Shown: one piece after another, positions 16,336 to 16,982 of the stretch
Position numbering within the stretch: position 1 is the first letter of the stretch
How the letters are laid out: each line of letters opens with the position of its first letter
Assembly (NCBI GenBank): GCA_030765665.1
Contig: JAVCCD010000145.1
Span: 1 to 16,982 of the forward strand
Length of the DNA: 16,982 bases
Reading direction: 5' to 3'
From: Candidatus Tenebribacter mawsonii
GTDB lineage: Bacteria; Cloacimonadota; Cloacimonadia; Cloacimonadales; TCS61
The notes under the pieces: model-generated
Told to the model about the DNA's origin: nothing
Databases searched by the model: none
The model's input: only the letters and a program-made list of their open reading frames with translations
Program-made: the position numbers and the translations under genes

Positions 16336-16364
16336 TTGACACAGAATTGGTGAATAAAATTAAT
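16336..16364 (+). promoter_or_regulatory. Candidate promoter of the tRNA cluster
   Basis: Perfect TTGACA (16336-16341), a 17-base spacer and ATTAAT (16359-16364), ending 13 bases before the first tRNA. The -10 matches four of six positions. The placement, just upstream of a four-tRNA unit that ends in a terminator, supports it. Confidence 0.5.
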
Positions 16365-16377
16365 TGCAACCTATTGA

Positions 16378-16454
<77 letters not shown>

Positions 16455-16498
16455 TCTTTTATGGTCTTAATTGATCTTTAAATATAATATTAAGTTGT

Positions 16499-16575
16499 GG
16501 CGGCGTAGCTCAGTTGGTTAGAGCATCGGAATCATAATCCGAGTGTCCGGGGTTCAAGTCCCTGCGCCGCTACCA
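16499..16575 (+). tRNA. tRNA-Met (CAU), elongator
   Basis: 77 bases with encoded CCA. Acceptor GGCGGCG / CGCCGCT (a G-U pair at 1-72), D stem GCTC/GAGC, anticodon stem TCGGA/TCCGA around loop ATCATAA, T arm CGGGG/CCCTG with a mismatch or wobble at the outer pair. Anticodon CAU without initiator features. A lysidine-modified tRNA-Ile2 shares this anticodon; elongator Met is preferred from overall likeness. Confidence 0.85.
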
Positions 16576-16586
16576 ATTTTTAAAAT

Positions 16587-16663
16587 GCGCCAATAGCTCA
16601 GTTGGATAGAGCAACGGATTTCTAATCCGTAGGTCAGGGGTTCGAATCCCTTTTGGCGTGCCA
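16587..16663 (+). tRNA. tRNA-Arg (UCU)
   Basis: 77 bases with encoded CCA. Acceptor GCGCCAA / TTGGCGT (G-U at 1-72), anticodon stem ACGGA/TCCGT around loop TTTCTAA, giving anticodon TCT for AGA/AGG codons. Discriminator base G73. It follows tRNA-Met by 11 bases. Confidence 0.95.
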
Positions 16664-16670
16664 TTTTTAT

Positions 16671-16746
16671 GGTGGGTGTAGTTCAACGGTAGAGCACCGG
16701 ATTGTGGTTCCGGGCGTTGTGGGTTCAAATCCCATCATCCACCCCA
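16671..16746 (+). tRNA. tRNA-His (GUG)
   Basis: 76 bases with encoded CCA. The loop TTGTGGT gives anticodon GTG. The extra encoded G at position -1 (16671) opposite C73 is the identity mark of bacterial tRNA-His. Acceptor GTGGGTG / CATCCAC has one G-U pair. It is the last tRNA and is followed directly by a terminator. Confidence 0.96.
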
Positions 16747-16754
16747 TAATTTAT

Positions 16755-16787
16755 GCCGTACGATTAATATCGTGCGGCTCTTTTTTT
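16755..16787 (+). terminator. Rho-independent terminator of the tRNA cluster
   Basis: A 10-bp stem GCCGTACGAT (16755-16764) / ATCGTGCGGC (16769-16778), one G-U pair, tetraloop TAAT, then TC and seven Ts. It begins nine bases after tRNA-His. Confidence 0.95.
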
Positions 16788-16833
16788 AGAATAATTTCAA
16801 TCTGAGCACTGACACTTTTGTTAGCGGTTTTTT

Positions 16834-16982
16834 CTATTTCATCAGCATACATTTCTTAACTGCTTCAATTTTACCATTCACTTTAAGCTTGTAAAGATAA
16901 ACACCTGAACTAACTGTTTTGCTTAATTCATCTTCACCATTCCAAGTAATTGAATGTTCACCTTTTAATAGTTGTTCATTAA
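16834..16982 (-). CDS. C-terminal sorting-like domain of a secreted protein, 5' end outside window
   Basis: An open frame runs from the window edge to a TAG at 16836-16834. It encodes NEQLLKGEHSITWNGED, then SSGVYLYKLKVNGK, and ends VKKCMLMK. This matches the end of the propeller protein at the left edge (WDGKNE..., ASGTYLYKL, AKKMIMIK) position by position, so it is the last strands of a FlgD/T9SS-like C-terminal Ig domain. Such tails sit on large exported proteins in FCB-group bacteria. About 48 residues are visible; the N-terminal function cannot be told. It runs towards the tRNA cluster, and no clear minus-strand terminator was found in the 46 bases before the tRNA terminator. Confidence 0.85.
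   Translation of the reverse strand, partial: NEQLLKGEHSITWNGEDELSKTVSSGVYLYKLKVNGKIEAVKKCMLMK

Noticed and set aside
16499..16575. Second CAU tRNA as tRNA-Ile2 (lysidine type)
   Set aside because: The anticodon fits both, but overall sequence (GTAGCTCAGTTGGTTAGAGC, loop ATCATAA) looks more like elongator Met. It cannot be fully excluded without the tilS identity elements being scored.

Overview
The window is AT-rich and reads as a chromosomal segment of a Gram-negative-type bacterium of the FCB superphylum. Candidatus Cloacimonadota or a relative (Marinimicrobia, Ignavibacteria or Caldithrix type) is my best guess. The main clue is the secreted Asp-box protein at the left edge, whose tail carries the NYPNPFNP motif and a FlgD/sorting-like C-terminal domain. 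A second, truncated copy of that tail lies at the right edge. Predicted outer-membrane and lipid-anchored proteins fit a two-membrane envelope. The phylum is inference from family style; no 16S gene is present.

Layout. Positions 1-2489 (+) hold the 3' end of a large BNR/Asp-box secreted protein and a small exported beta-rich protein. From 16261 down to 2494 all genes are on the minus strand. In transcription order they are: RNase G, L21 and L27 (rng-rplU-rpmA, closed by a terminator); a divergent ATP-type PEP carboxykinase (own terminator); a lipoprotein plus predicted outer-membrane barrel pair (own terminator); a TPR lipoprotein; an AI-2E family membrane protein coupled to a DUF512 PDZ/radical-SAM protein; and a receiver-PAS-PAS-PAS regulator coupled to a GAF-PAS-PAS-HD-GYP protein. 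On the plus strand, 16378-16746 is a four-tRNA cluster (initiator Met, CAU-Met, Arg-UCU, His-GUG) with a promoter candidate and a strong terminator. The window closes with the 3' end of a minus-strand secreted protein.

How the genes work together. The right half is core translation and RNA processing. PEP carboxykinase links oxaloacetate and PEP. The HD-GYP/receiver pair looks like a cyclic-di-GMP degrading signalling module whose sensor kinase and GGDEF partner lie elsewhere. The remaining genes are cell-envelope or secreted proteins of unknown role. I found no mobile element, CRISPR array, phage gene or toxin-antitoxin pair, and no clear novel system. The least explained parts are the lipoprotein/barrel pair, the small exported protein at 2061-2489, and the altered HD-GYP metal-site motif. 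No gene-free stretch exceeds about 170 bases.
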